Virus record (IMG/VR): IMGVR_UViG_3300032238_001072
Coordinates: 1 to 48,395 of that record
Reading direction: 5' to 3' (one strand)
Source: a virus
Length of the DNA: 48,395 nt
Position numbers and translations under genes: made by a program. The notes under the pieces are model-generated. The model was not told the origin of the DNA and made no database searches. It saw nothing but the letters and a program-made list of their open reading frames with translations. The first letter of the stretch is position 1. Every line of letters starts with the position of its first letter. Shown in pieces: positions 1-7,245 of this stretch.

Positions 1-1
1 A

Positions 2-163
2 TGGTTTCTAGTTGACAAGCTGATGAAGGAGTCTGGACACTATGACTCCATCCTGGAGAGATACCACTCATGGGCTATCTCTGATCACGTAGGTGACAGA
101 GTGGTTGCAAAATTCAGGCAGCTGGGCTTGCCGGTGAGAAGAGACACCATGAAAAAGCCATGA
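2..163 (+). CDS. Hypothetical protein, 5' truncated by window edge
   Basis: Open frame running in from the left edge with 53 visible codons and a TGA stop that overlaps the next start in an ATGA tetranucleotide. The visible tail is basic and helical, with many Lys, Arg and His residues and the ending RRDTMKKP. I recognise no domain. The ATGA coupling to the next gene argues that this is the real end of an operon member. The beginning of the gene lies outside the window. Confidence 0.55.
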   Translation, partial: WFLVDKLMKESGHYDSILERYHSWAISDHVGDRVVAKFRQLGLPVRRDTMKKP

Positions 164-555
164 ACACCAGACAAATCGCTAAACAGATCATTGCCTCAGT
201 TCTGGCTGAAAATCTAGAGACCAAGGTGCCGGATGGTATAGCCACACAGTTCCTCATGATGGGTGATCCATTCCATGAGGATGAGGAGACCCTGATGAAG
301 AAATACAGGATTCTCTGGGAGACTGTGGTCAAGAAATTTGACACGTTTTGGAGAATGGCCCAGAGTACCTCCCCAGAGACCAACCTGACAGCGGTGAAAA
401 AGTACTTCAGGCCCATGGTGTACGACTACTACTTCAGACTTATTACTGCGGCTGGATTGCCACCTCTTAATGATGTTGAATACCACCTTTTTGCCAATAT
501 CGTTGAGCTGATCAATGACGATACTGCAGACTACATGAACATGGCCACCACATGA
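160..555 (+). CDS. Hypothetical helical protein (131 aa)
   Basis: Unrecognised protein, probably all-alpha, with an aromatic-rich middle (motif YDYYFRL near residue 90) and an acidic C-terminal part. It starts with ATG inside the stop of the preceding gene and ends in an ATGA overlap with the next, so it is translationally coupled on both sides. It belongs to a five-gene run of unknown proteins leading to thymidylate synthase. No signal peptide or membrane segment is visible. Confidence 0.75.
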   Translation: MNTRQIAKQIIASVLAENLETKVPDGIATQFLMMGDPFHEDEETLMKKYRILWETVVKKFDTFWRMAQSTSPETNLTAVKKYFRPMVYDYYFRLITAAGLPPLNDVEYHLFANIVELINDDTADYMNMATT

Positions 556-1094
556 ATAGACCAGATGATATTATCAACGCCTTGAGAAGGATCCAGAGCC
601 GGGGGCTTCGTGAGGATGAGGGAGACATACTCCACGACATCTTGCATGGCCGATCACTCATGGACCAACGGGAGAAGAAGGTGGAAGCCTGGAAGGCATT
701 CCTGGCCATGGACCTGGACAGCATGCTCAAGAGGGCCACTGGCCTGGACAACCTGGAGAAATTCAAGCGGACCTGGAAGACAGATGAGGAGTACGAGGAA
801 CCAGGCACTGATGAGCGTGCCCAGTATGAGGAGGCCATGTATCCAGGCATGGACATCTACTACCCCATTGAGGACAGAACCCCAACCATTGACCAGCTCA
901 GAGTGAGGGTCCAAAAGGAGGTCCATGCCAAGCTGCGTGAGCTTGGTTTCAATGTCCAAAAATTGGGTTGGGACCCAGAGACCCTGAAAGATGTATCTGG
1001 CCAAATCAGGCGGGCCATTGAGGGCTATGTCAGAGCTTGGATCACCTACAATCGCTTGGATGACTGGGAGGCCATGAACGTACTCTACAGATGA
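552..1094 (+). CDS. Hypothetical protein (180 aa)
   Basis: Unrecognised, charged, mostly helical protein with an acidic stretch near residues 75-95 (KTDEEYEEPGTDE) and an Arg/Trp-rich C-terminus. ATGA overlaps on both sides place it firmly in the 1-3673 operon. It has no cysteines, so it is unlikely to bind zinc. Function unknown. Confidence 0.75.
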   Translation: MNRPDDIINALRRIQSRGLREDEGDILHDILHGRSLMDQREKKVEAWKAFLAMDLDSMLKRATGLDNLEKFKRTWKTDEEYEEPGTDERAQYEEAMYPGMDIYYPIEDRTPTIDQLRVRVQKEVHAKLRELGFNVQKLGWDPETLKDVSGQIRRAIEGYVRAWITYNRLDDWEAMNVLYR

Positions 1095-1570
1095 AAATCA
1101 CACCAGAGGACCTTATCTATGGTTGGGACCCACTCAAGGAGGACCCAAGATTGGGCTTCAAAAAGCTCACTAACAAGGAAGGGATCCTCCTAAAGGGGAT
1201 CAAGCAGTATCTCTATGATGCTGAGTACATCTCTGGCTTTGGATCACCAGCCACAAATGGTATCATCAAGCTGAAAAAGGCCTTGAAACAGAAACAGGAC
1301 GCCATAGACCTTGAAAATGACTCCTGGACCAAGAAAAAATTAGAGCATGATCTGATGTCAACACTCAGAAACATAGCCACTAACATCATTGATGAGGTGG
1401 TTGTGGACTCCTCGCTCCAGATGGAGAGGGACGGCTACGATTTAGCGGGAGACATACCCAGTGATCTTATGGGTGACATGGTGGAGTGGACCCTTGAACA
1501 GCTTATCAAACTAGGCATCCTTCCAAATGATGAAAATATCTTGGCTAGGATTAAACATTCATACATATGA
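1091..1570 (+). CDS. Hypothetical protein (159 aa)
   Basis: Unrecognised helical protein. The N-terminal part has a Gly/Lys-rich segment around residues 25-45. A Lys-rich helix follows at about residues 58-80, and the C-terminal half is amphipathic. It starts at ATG within the previous stop codon and ends in ATGA with the next gene. Nothing in the sequence indicates an enzymatic role. Confidence 0.75.
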   Translation: MKITPEDLIYGWDPLKEDPRLGFKKLTNKEGILLKGIKQYLYDAEYISGFGSPATNGIIKLKKALKQKQDAIDLENDSWTKKKLEHDLMSTLRNIATNIIDEVVVDSSLQMERDGYDLAGDIPSDLMGDMVEWTLEQLIKLGILPNDENILARIKHSYI

Positions 1571-2370
1571 GCACAACACAGGAGTGGAGACAACGCAGCC
1601 GTAAGTTGGGTGGTAGCAACCACTACGGATTGGAGTGCGGGCATATCCAGTCAGGTGGACCGGCCAAGATCACCGCTAACTTTGGTGACTTCAGCGTGAG
1701 GTTGGACGGCCACACCATGGCCTCGAACCTCAAGAAGCAGGGACTGGTATGCGATACTGACTTTCTGTGGGTCATGAACCCCACCTTTGTGCTCGTCAAT
1801 GAGTACGTTGATGTGGGGTCTTTGCTGCCTGAGGGTCTTATCACAGAGAAGATTCTGCCCATAATCACAGGTGATGATCGTGATGATATGTCCATGTTTG
1901 CAATCATTGCCACGGATGCAAACACCGCCCAAAACATCTACGTCAGAGTGACTGATTCATCAGACAATGCGGCCTTTACCAAGTCCCTAAAGACCAGATA
2001 CCAGGCTGAGATGAGACCCGATGAGGAGGACGAGAACGAGTACCCCTATCGTTTCCACGACTGGCTTATGGATCAGTTGCAGATGGACAAGACAGACGTG
2101 AGTGTGGAAACCCTGATGAGACTGCTTCAGGAGCAGTATGGTATTGAGGTGCCACTCAGAGAGGTCATGGGCAAGATAGCCTACATTCTTTGCAAGGCTA
2201 ATGACGCGGCTCTTGAGACTTACGCATCCAAATCAGAGGCCATGGAAAAGTATTGGCCACACATCGAAGGAACCTCATACGAGCAGAGGTTCATCAATAT
2301 GGTCACTGGTGCTGACATTCTTGACAGCCAGAGAGTTAAAACAATTACGTCGATGATTCTGGGTGATTAG
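1567..2370 (+). CDS. Hypothetical protein (267 aa)
   Basis: Unrecognised two-part protein. Residues 1-130 are beta-rich with His/Cys residues (HYGLECGH near residue 19). Residues 150-267 are helical and charged, with an acidic linker PDEEDENEYP near residue 150. The start overlaps the previous stop. After its TAG stop a 14-nt gap precedes the next gene, the first non-overlapping junction of this operon. Confidence 0.75.
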   Translation: MSTTQEWRQRSRKLGGSNHYGLECGHIQSGGPAKITANFGDFSVRLDGHTMASNLKKQGLVCDTDFLWVMNPTFVLVNEYVDVGSLLPEGLITEKILPIITGDDRDDMSMFAIIATDANTAQNIYVRVTDSSDNAAFTKSLKTRYQAEMRPDEEDENEYPYRFHDWLMDQLQMDKTDVSVETLMRLLQEQYGIEVPLREVMGKIAYILCKANDAALETYASKSEAMEKYWPHIEGTSYEQRFINMVTGADILDSQRVKTITSMILGD

Positions 2371-2384
2371 GTTCTTAGTAACCT

Positions 2385-2588
2385 ATGGCAAAGCATTTCA
2401 TACATCTCCCAAATGGGAAGAGCTTCCAGATTCGAACTGAGCCTGACGTCGATGTCAAAAGTGTCCGTGATTTCATGGCCACTTCTGAGGCTGTGAACCT
2501 TGACATTGTAAAGGACCTGAAACCAGCCAAACTTATCCTCTGGGGTGATTGCCTCAAGAAGTCCTTTATCATTGTTGAGGAGGAATGA
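2385..2588 (+). CDS. Small hypothetical protein (67 aa)
   Basis: Short protein, predicted alternating beta and alpha, with C-terminal ending SFIIVEEE. It begins at ATG 2385 after a 14-nt spacer that lies in an imperfect inverted repeat (AGGTT/AACCT arms, 2369-2384). It ends in an ATGA overlap with thymidylate synthase, so it is probably co-translated with it. Function unknown. Confidence 0.7.
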   Translation: MAKHFIHLPNGKSFQIRTEPDVDVKSVRDFMATSEAVNLDIVKDLKPAKLILWGDCLKKSFIIVEEE

Positions 2589-3673
2589 ACACTCACGACG
2601 AGACCTACTTGGGCCTCTTGAAGAGGGTTCTTAACGAGGGTAAGACCAAGAAAAATCGTACGGGCATTGATACTATTGGTGTCTTTGGTGCTCAGGCCCG
2701 TTTTGATTTGGCCGAGGGCTTTCCACTTCTCACAACTAAGAAGGTCTTTTTCAAGGGTATTGTCCATGAGCTGCTCTGGTTTATCAGTGGCAGCACCAAC
2801 ATCAAGTACCTTGTCGACAATGATGTCCACATTTGGGATGATTGGGCCTATCAGAGGTACTTGAAATTTGTCTCTAAAATTGTGGTCATGGGTGGAATTG
2901 ATAAAACCATCTTGAGTCAAGAAGACTTCATCCATCGCATCAAGACAGTGGATGAATTTGCCAAAATTTGGGGTGAACTTGGTACTGGCACATATGGTGG
3001 TATGTGGAGGGCTTTCCCATTCTACAATGACTACGATACAGTGGCACCAGTCATGGAGGAGAGGGACGCCCTTGACAGTGTGGACCAACTGAAGCGAGTG
3101 ATTGAGAAGCTGAAGTCCAACCCAGATGACAGAAGACTTATCGTCTCAGCCTGGCATCCCTACTGGGTGGAGCACTGTGCACTGCCTCCATGCCATGTCC
3201 TGTTTCACTTCAACACTGAAGTGATGACACTAGACGAGCGATACGAACATGCCACTAACAAGGCTGTGGCACGGTGTGGTCCTGAAACACAAGAAAGCAT
3301 CCAAGAAATGAATCACAAGGCCTTGGACGATGCTGGAGTTCCAAGGCGAAAGCTAAACTGCTTACTCTACCAGCGTAGCTGTGATCTCTTCTTGGGCGTG
3401 CCATTCAATATCGCCAGCTATGCCTTGTTGACACACATGGTGGCCCATTGTGTGGGCATGGTTCCAGGTGAATTTATCCACACCTATGGTGACTTGCATC
3501 TCTACCGAAACCATGTAGACCAGGCCAAGCTACAATTGACGCGGGCTCCATTCCCATCACCCCATGTAAGTTTGAATCTTGCCAAGCGAGATCTCTTCCA
3601 TTTTAACTACGATGACATTCAGCTGTTTGGATACAACAGTCACCCAGCCATAAAAGCAGATGTAGCTGTTTAA
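2585..3673 (+). CDS. thyA: Thymidylate synthase (dTMP-forming, ThyA family)
   Basis: Makes dTMP from dUMP using methylenetetrahydrofolate as carbon donor and reductant. Visible family marks are NRTGIDTIGVFG near residue 24, the catalytic Cys203 in LPPCHVLFHF, DDRRLIVSAWHP, and RSCDLFLGVPFNIASYALL. Asn275 in the last motif is the residue that selects uracil over cytosine. At 362 residues it is longer than E. coli ThyA (264). One extra segment (about residues 90-140) resembles the long form seen in some bacteria. A second insertion of about 45 residues lies between the catalytic strand and the RSCD motif (about residues 212-258). It shares its terminal TAA with the convergent nuclease gene. Confidence 0.96.
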   Translation: MNTHDETYLGLLKRVLNEGKTKKNRTGIDTIGVFGAQARFDLAEGFPLLTTKKVFFKGIVHELLWFISGSTNIKYLVDNDVHIWDDWAYQRYLKFVSKIVVMGGIDKTILSQEDFIHRIKTVDEFAKIWGELGTGTYGGMWRAFPFYNDYDTVAPVMEERDALDSVDQLKRVIEKLKSNPDDRRLIVSAWHPYWVEHCALPPCHVLFHFNTEVMTLDERYEHATNKAVARCGPETQESIQEMNHKALDDAGVPRRKLNCLLYQRSCDLFLGVPFNIASYALLTHMVAHCVGMVPGEFIHTYGDLHLYRNHVDQAKLQLTRAPFPSPHVSLNLAKRDLFHFNYDDIQLFGYNSHPAIKADVAV

Positions 3674-4128
3674 GCCACACCAGCCTCTTTGTAAGTCAGC
3701 TTCACAGCGCCTGAGTCAATCAGGCGCTTTCTGTTTTTAAGGTGAGCCTCAGCAACAAGGGCCTTGTTTTCACCAAGGTATTTGACAGCTAGGCCCTCCT
3801 CAACCATAATCTCATTCAGAGACTTGGTTGTGTTTGTGGGGTCCAAGATGTCCCCAAGGATACGGCCAAACTTCTCGGTGGAGTCAGAGAGATAGGTGCG
3901 AACAATGACATAGCTGTTGCACTTCTCGATGAAGTGCTTGACATAGTCTTTGCTATGGGTGCCAAAAACCTTCTCAATCTTGTCCGCTGTGCGACTCTCA
4001 GGGGTATCTATGCCGTTGAACCTGACCTTCTGATTTGACAAGACCACATCAAAACCAAGGTCAATGTCAACCACAATGGTGTCGCCGTCAACAACCTGTT
4101 TGACGCGAGCATGGTACTCAAATGGCAT
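3670..4128 (-). CDS. Staphylococcal-nuclease-like (SNase) endonuclease
   Basis: Small Ca-dependent-type nuclease fold expected to cleave DNA or RNA. Residues 10-16 hold VVDGDT, residues 37-45 hold RFNGIDTPE, and KFGRILGDI near residue 86 corresponds to the conserved arginine strand of SNase. The length (152 aa) is normal for the domain. There is no signal peptide, so it should act inside the cell. A role in host DNA breakdown or nucleotide scavenging next to thyA is inference. Its stop is shared with thyA in a 4-bp TTAA overlap, and it follows the next gene in its operon after only 3 nt. Confidence 0.88.
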   Translation of the reverse strand: MPFEYHARVKQVVDGDTIVVDIDLGFDVVLSNQKVRFNGIDTPESRTADKIEKVFGTHSKDYVKHFIEKCNSYVIVRTYLSDSTEKFGRILGDILDPTNTTKSLNEIMVEEGLAVKYLGENKALVAEAHLKNRKRLIDSGAVKLTYKEAGVA

Positions 4129-4131
4129 AGA

Positions 4132-4599
4132 TCAGATGGTTACTTCTTCAAACTCAAGGTCCATGTCATCACCTTTTTGAGTGTGAAGATCAACAAGTTC
4201 TTGGGCAAGCTGTATAATTGAACGACCAATTTGAGCTTCTCTACTATCTTCCGGAGCAATGTCATAGGGTTCTCCTAGTTGTATTTGTTTGGATTGTGGA
4301 TCCGTTTGAAATGAGACAGCCAGCATGTCAGTGATCACATCATCGATGTGCTCCTTGACGCTCTTCTTACCACGGCAATGCCACTTCTTTCGACTCAAGC
4401 AATTTGGCTTGTTTCTGTCCTTGCCAGCACAGTCATATCCAGCTTTCTGTGAGATACCGTAGGATCTGGCACAGTAGGAATCCCCAGCAGAGGTACCGGG
4501 TTTGATCTTGTAGCCTTTGGCTCCGTAGGAAACAGTGCGTTTTCTGCCTGTCTTGGAGTCAGTGTATGACTTGGAAAATTTCTTGCCTTTGGCTGGCAT
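4132..4599 (-). CDS. Phage protein with KPGT / YCARS / LSRKKWHC motifs (155 aa)
   Basis: Belongs to a small Cys-rich family common in environmental phages (DUF6321-like, from memory). Its hallmarks are KPGTSAGDSYCARS near residue 33, a Cys-rich middle (YDCAGKDRNKPNC), LSRKKWHCRG near residue 68, then an acidic helical tail. The N-terminus is very basic and the conserved Cys set could bind zinc. Function is not known to me. ATG is preceded 7 nt upstream by a TAGTTA box (4607-4612), and no Shine-Dalgarno is visible. Confidence 0.8.
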   Translation of the reverse strand: MPAKGKKFSKSYTDSKTGRKRTVSYGAKGYKIKPGTSAGDSYCARSYGISQKAGYDCAGKDRNKPNCLSRKKWHCRGKKSVKEHIDDVITDMLAVSFQTDPQSKQIQLGEPYDIAPEDSREAQIGRSIIQLAQELVDLHTQKGDDMDLEFEEVTI

Positions 4600-4606
4600 A
4601 ACAGGC

Positions 4607-4612
4607 TAACTA
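4607..4612 (-). promoter_or_regulatory. TAGTTA box upstream of the 4599 (-) gene
   Basis: Reads AGTAGTTAG on the minus strand, inside a 17-nt gap between two minus-strand genes. The box ends 7 nt before ATG. It may be a promoter element or a translation-start signal. Confidence 0.4.
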
Positions 4613-4616
4613 CTGG

Positions 4617-5342
4617 TTATGGGTAACTTATTGTGGAGTGAGGAGTAGTGAGTGTGAATGGGCTCAGAATGGTAGTGGCCAGGAAATTACACTCAGTGGG
4701 CTTAATCACGTTGGCACTGTAAGTGATTCCAGCCATGACGATAATTGTCTCATTGGAGTGGAAACCGTCACCCACGATAGTGACATAAAGTGATGTGGGT
4801 TCTTGAACCACGTATGTGATGATGGGCGTATCATTCGGCTCTCTAACACCAAATGTGCCAATGTCAGTGCCGTCTATAGTAACGGTGTAGTTCCCGTCTG
4901 GGACTGAAGGAACTTCGAAAGACGCAAAATTGTCAGTCCACGTTTCTGGGATAACGTGTGTTTGACCAAACATAATGTTTGTGTTCAATAGTTTGGTGCC
5001 AATAATCTCAACATGGGTGCCAATTGGACCATAGTTTCCATTAAGAGAGGCCGTACCTTGCCAGACAGACCCGGGATCTGGACCCCACTTTTGGTAGAAA
5101 ACTGAGGCCATATTTTGGACGTCCTCCAGAGTTACATCATACCAAGATGATGTTGTGTAACCCAGGTCCAGTTGGGCCCTAGCAAATGGGTGATTTGTTA
5201 ACGTAATGATGACATGTTGCAAACCGTAGTTGTCATCATTCTGGTAGACGTGAACGCCTGGATTGGTCCATTCCAGTTTGATAAACTGGAACTGGTACGT
5301 CTTTTTGTCGACAGCGTATTGTATCTGCTCAGTCGTCAGCAC
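4617..5342 (-). CDS. Hypothetical beta-rich protein, possibly Ig/TIG-like
   Basis: Unrecognised protein of about 241 residues dominated by beta strands. The middle has IPT/TIG-like phrases (PIGTHVEIIGTKLLN, then IVGDGFHSNETIIV about 80 residues later), suggesting two stacked Ig-like domains after an N-terminal helical part. This would fit a virion-surface protein, but that is inference. No ATG is available near the 5' end. GTG at 5342 keeps it clear of the divergent AAA ATPase, while GTG at 5387 would overlap that gene by 19 bp. Confidence 0.65.
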   Translation of the reverse strand: MLTTEQIQYAVDKKTYQFQFIKLEWTNPGVHVYQNDDNYGLQHVIITLTNHPFARAQLDLGYTTSSWYDVTLEDVQNMASVFYQKWGPDPGSVWQGTASLNGNYGPIGTHVEIIGTKLLNTNIMFGQTHVIPETWTDNFASFEVPSVPDGNYTVTIDGTDIGTFGVREPNDTPIITYVVQEPTSLYVTIVGDGFHSNETIIVMAGITYSANVIKPTECNFLATTILSPFTLTTPHSTISYP

Positions 5343-5358
5343 AAGATACCTACGCGAG

Positions 5359-5364
5359 TAGTTA
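5359..5364 (+). promoter_or_regulatory. TAGTTA box upstream of AAA ATPase
   Basis: AGTAGTTAT lies 4 nt before ATG 5369 in the short divergent gap with the 5342 (-) gene. Its complement TAACTA faces that gene. Confidence 0.4.
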
Positions 5365-5368
5365 TGCC

Positions 5369-6295
5369 ATGCGAAAGGCCGCTTCACTACGTATTCTGGG
5401 TGAATCCTACGATTCTGACAAGCCAGCCAAGGCTAATACAAAAGAAATTCCTAAGAGTTTCTTCAAATATACCGTTTCTGGCCCTCAATTCCGGCCAGTT
5501 GGTGACGTAGTTCTCACAGACAATCTTGCACCTGGCACATACAAGATTGGCCATGACATGAATGGCATGTTTCTGGAGCAAGTCCAAGCCAACACTGACG
5601 AGATGATGGTGTTTGAGGACTCGCCTATGAACAAGGCCGTCGCTGAGATTGCGACGTTCTGGGACCGCAAGGACCACTACCAGAAGCTTGGATTGATGCA
5701 ATCACGTGGCATCATCATGTATGGCCCACCAGGATCTGGTAAGAGTTTGGCCCTTCAACAAGTGGGCGAGGCCATGGCCAAGAAGGGCGACATCATGCTG
5801 ATGGCTAACTCACCTGACCAAATCTCTGGGGCCTTGAGCGCAGTTCGTCAGATTGAACCAGAACGTCGTATTGTTGTGGCTTTTGAAGAGGCTGATGAGT
5901 TAGCTTCCTATGACGAACGCACTCTGCTCCGTCTTATGGACGGTGATCTAAAGGTGGACCGAGTTTGCTACCTGGCCACCACGAACTACATTGATCGACT
6001 CTCGCCCAGACTTCAACGTCCAGGCCGCTTTGACAAGCGCATCTATGTGGGTCCTCCCAAGTTTGAGCACAGACTGAAGTATCTCAACCACAAGCTGAAG
6101 GGAATTGCTGAAGACTCTGCCATCCAAGATATGGCCAAGAAGACTGAGGGACTTTCCTTTGGTCACCTTCGTGAGCTGATTGCTGGTGCCTTTGCTATCG
6201 GTGATCCAGTTGATGAAGTCATTATGCGTCTGCGTGACTCTCGCAACATCAAGGAATCGCGTAAGAGTGGTGCTGTGAATCGCATCATTGGCTAA
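5369..6295 (+). CDS. AAA+ ATPase
   Basis: Single AAA+ domain of the classical (FtsH/proteasomal/Bcs1-like) type. Walker A is GPPGSGKS (residues 119-126). Walker B is IVVAFEEADE (168-177), with Glu where Asp is usual before the catalytic Glu. Sensor 1 is ATTN (203-206) and the arginine-finger region is SPRLQRPGRFD (212-222). Residues 1-105 form an N-terminal region without a recognised domain. It probably remodels a protein or nucleoprotein complex as a hexamer, with unknown substrate. It is followed by two small genes on the same strand. Confidence 0.9.
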   Translation: MRKAASLRILGESYDSDKPAKANTKEIPKSFFKYTVSGPQFRPVGDVVLTDNLAPGTYKIGHDMNGMFLEQVQANTDEMMVFEDSPMNKAVAEIATFWDRKDHYQKLGLMQSRGIIMYGPPGSGKSLALQQVGEAMAKKGDIMLMANSPDQISGALSAVRQIEPERRIVVAFEEADELASYDERTLLRLMDGDLKVDRVCYLATTNYIDRLSPRLQRPGRFDKRIYVGPPKFEHRLKYLNHKLKGIAEDSAIQDMAKKTEGLSFGHLRELIAGAFAIGDPVDEVIMRLRDSRNIKESRKSGAVNRIIG

Positions 6296-6296
6296 C

Positions 6297-6620
6297 ATGC
6301 CCATCTCAAAGAAACAACTTGCACCAGTTGTGCAGTCATTCAAGGCCAAGGCTGAAACGCTGAGGCCTGACAATGACTTGCAGAATGCCATGGGCCCACA
6401 ATCTTGGAATATCCAAGTTGGCAAGGCCACGCAAGACTTTGAGAACTATCTCTCCCGTATTGCCAATCGAATCCTTGGACGCCTGGAAAAAGGTGAGTAT
6501 GCACCCACATCTGCGATGAATAATCGCAAGCGTCCCATGGATGTGGATGACGAGAAGAAAGAGCTTTCCAAGATTGGTGGAAAAGCCACTCGTGAGATAT
6601 CTAAGATCCTTGGGGTCTAA
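6297..6620 (+). CDS. Small basic hypothetical protein (107 aa)
   Basis: Unrecognised, helical, Lys-rich protein with a KRPMDVDDEKKEL segment near residue 78 and a terminal amphipathic helix ending ISKILGV. ATG 6297 sits one base after the stop of the AAA ATPase. An upstream TTG would give only three extra residues. Tight linkage suggests it may act with the ATPase, for example as adaptor or substrate, but that is inference. Confidence 0.7.
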   Translation: MPISKKQLAPVVQSFKAKAETLRPDNDLQNAMGPQSWNIQVGKATQDFENYLSRIANRILGRLEKGEYAPTSAMNNRKRPMDVDDEKKELSKIGGKATREISKILGV

Positions 6621-6646
6621 AACAGGCACTCGTGAGGGTACTCGTG

Positions 6647-6652
6647 TAGTTA
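6647..6652 (+). promoter_or_regulatory. TAGTTA box upstream of HNH endonuclease
   Basis: TGTAGTTAG ends 5 nt before ATG 6658. It helps select this start over longer in-frame TTG/ATG options that would overlap the preceding gene. Confidence 0.4.
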
Positions 6653-6657
6653 GTTCC

Positions 6658-7245
6658 ATGACTAACAAATCACGAGTTGAAATTGGAGACACCTGGGGAA
6701 AGCTTACGATTATTGCGGAAGAAGGGAGGAATAGGTGGGGAGCTCGCCTGGTAAGATGTAGGTGTGAGTGTGGAAATGAGCGTGTCTACATATCGTCAGT
6801 GATAAAAAGAAAAAGTGCTGTCAGCTGTGGGTGCTTTACACGAAGCATCATGAAAGGTAGGCATCTACCTTATTTTCGAAAGTCGAAATACGGTTCGCCT
6901 GAAAAATCTGCCAGAAATGCCTTGTACATAGACTACAAGTCTAAGGCTAAGAAAAACAATAGAGATTTCAAATTATCTTGGTCTGAATTTGAGAAGATCA
7001 CCACAGAGCCATGTTACTTTTGTGGTGATGTCCCACGGAGAGTGGTTAAAAGGAGAAAATCTCCCAATGAAGTAGAGTGTTTGGCTAACGGAATCGACAG
7101 ACTTAACAATGATCTGGGATACACGGTTGAAAACTCAGTGGCGTGCTGTGAAATGTGCAACAGAGCCAAGTTAAGTTACCCACTTGATGAATTTATGGCC
7201 TGGGTAAAAAGAGCCCATGATCACCTGTTTGCTAAAAGAGGCTAG
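6658..7245 (+). CDS. HNH endonuclease, free-standing (homing type)
   Basis: 195-residue protein with an N-terminal zinc-ribbon-like part (RCRCECGNE near residue 36 and SCGCFTR near residue 60). A C-terminal HNH module follows: EPCYFCGD, then NGIDRLNNDLGYTVENSVACCEMCNRAK, in which paired Cys residues bind zinc and the GIDR/N residues form the beta-beta-alpha metal site. This layout is typical of phage mobile HNH nucleases. It ends by overlapping the convergent helicase gene by 14 bp. No intron or interrupted gene is visible next to it, so it is probably a free-standing homing enzyme. Confidence 0.87.
   Translation: MTNKSRVEIGDTWGKLTIIAEEGRNRWGARLVRCRCECGNERVYISSVIKRKSAVSCGCFTRSIMKGRHLPYFRKSKYGSPEKSARNALYIDYKSKAKKNNRDFKLSWSEFEKITTEPCYFCGDVPRRVVKRRKSPNEVECLANGIDRLNNDLGYTVENSVACCEMCNRAKLSYPLDEFMAWVKRAHDHLFAKRG

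Noticed and set aside
2369-2384. Inverted repeat AGGTT/AACCT as a terminator or operator
   Set aside because: The stem is only 5 bp with no T run, which is too weak to call.
2375-3088. Long open frame antisense to thymidylate synthase
   Set aside because: It lies wholly opposite a gene with unmistakable ThyA motifs, and its product has no recognisable features. A shadow frame.
6541-6657. Longer N-terminus for the HNH gene
   Set aside because: It would overlap the preceding gene in another frame, and the ATG at 6658 has the TAGTTA box immediately upstream.
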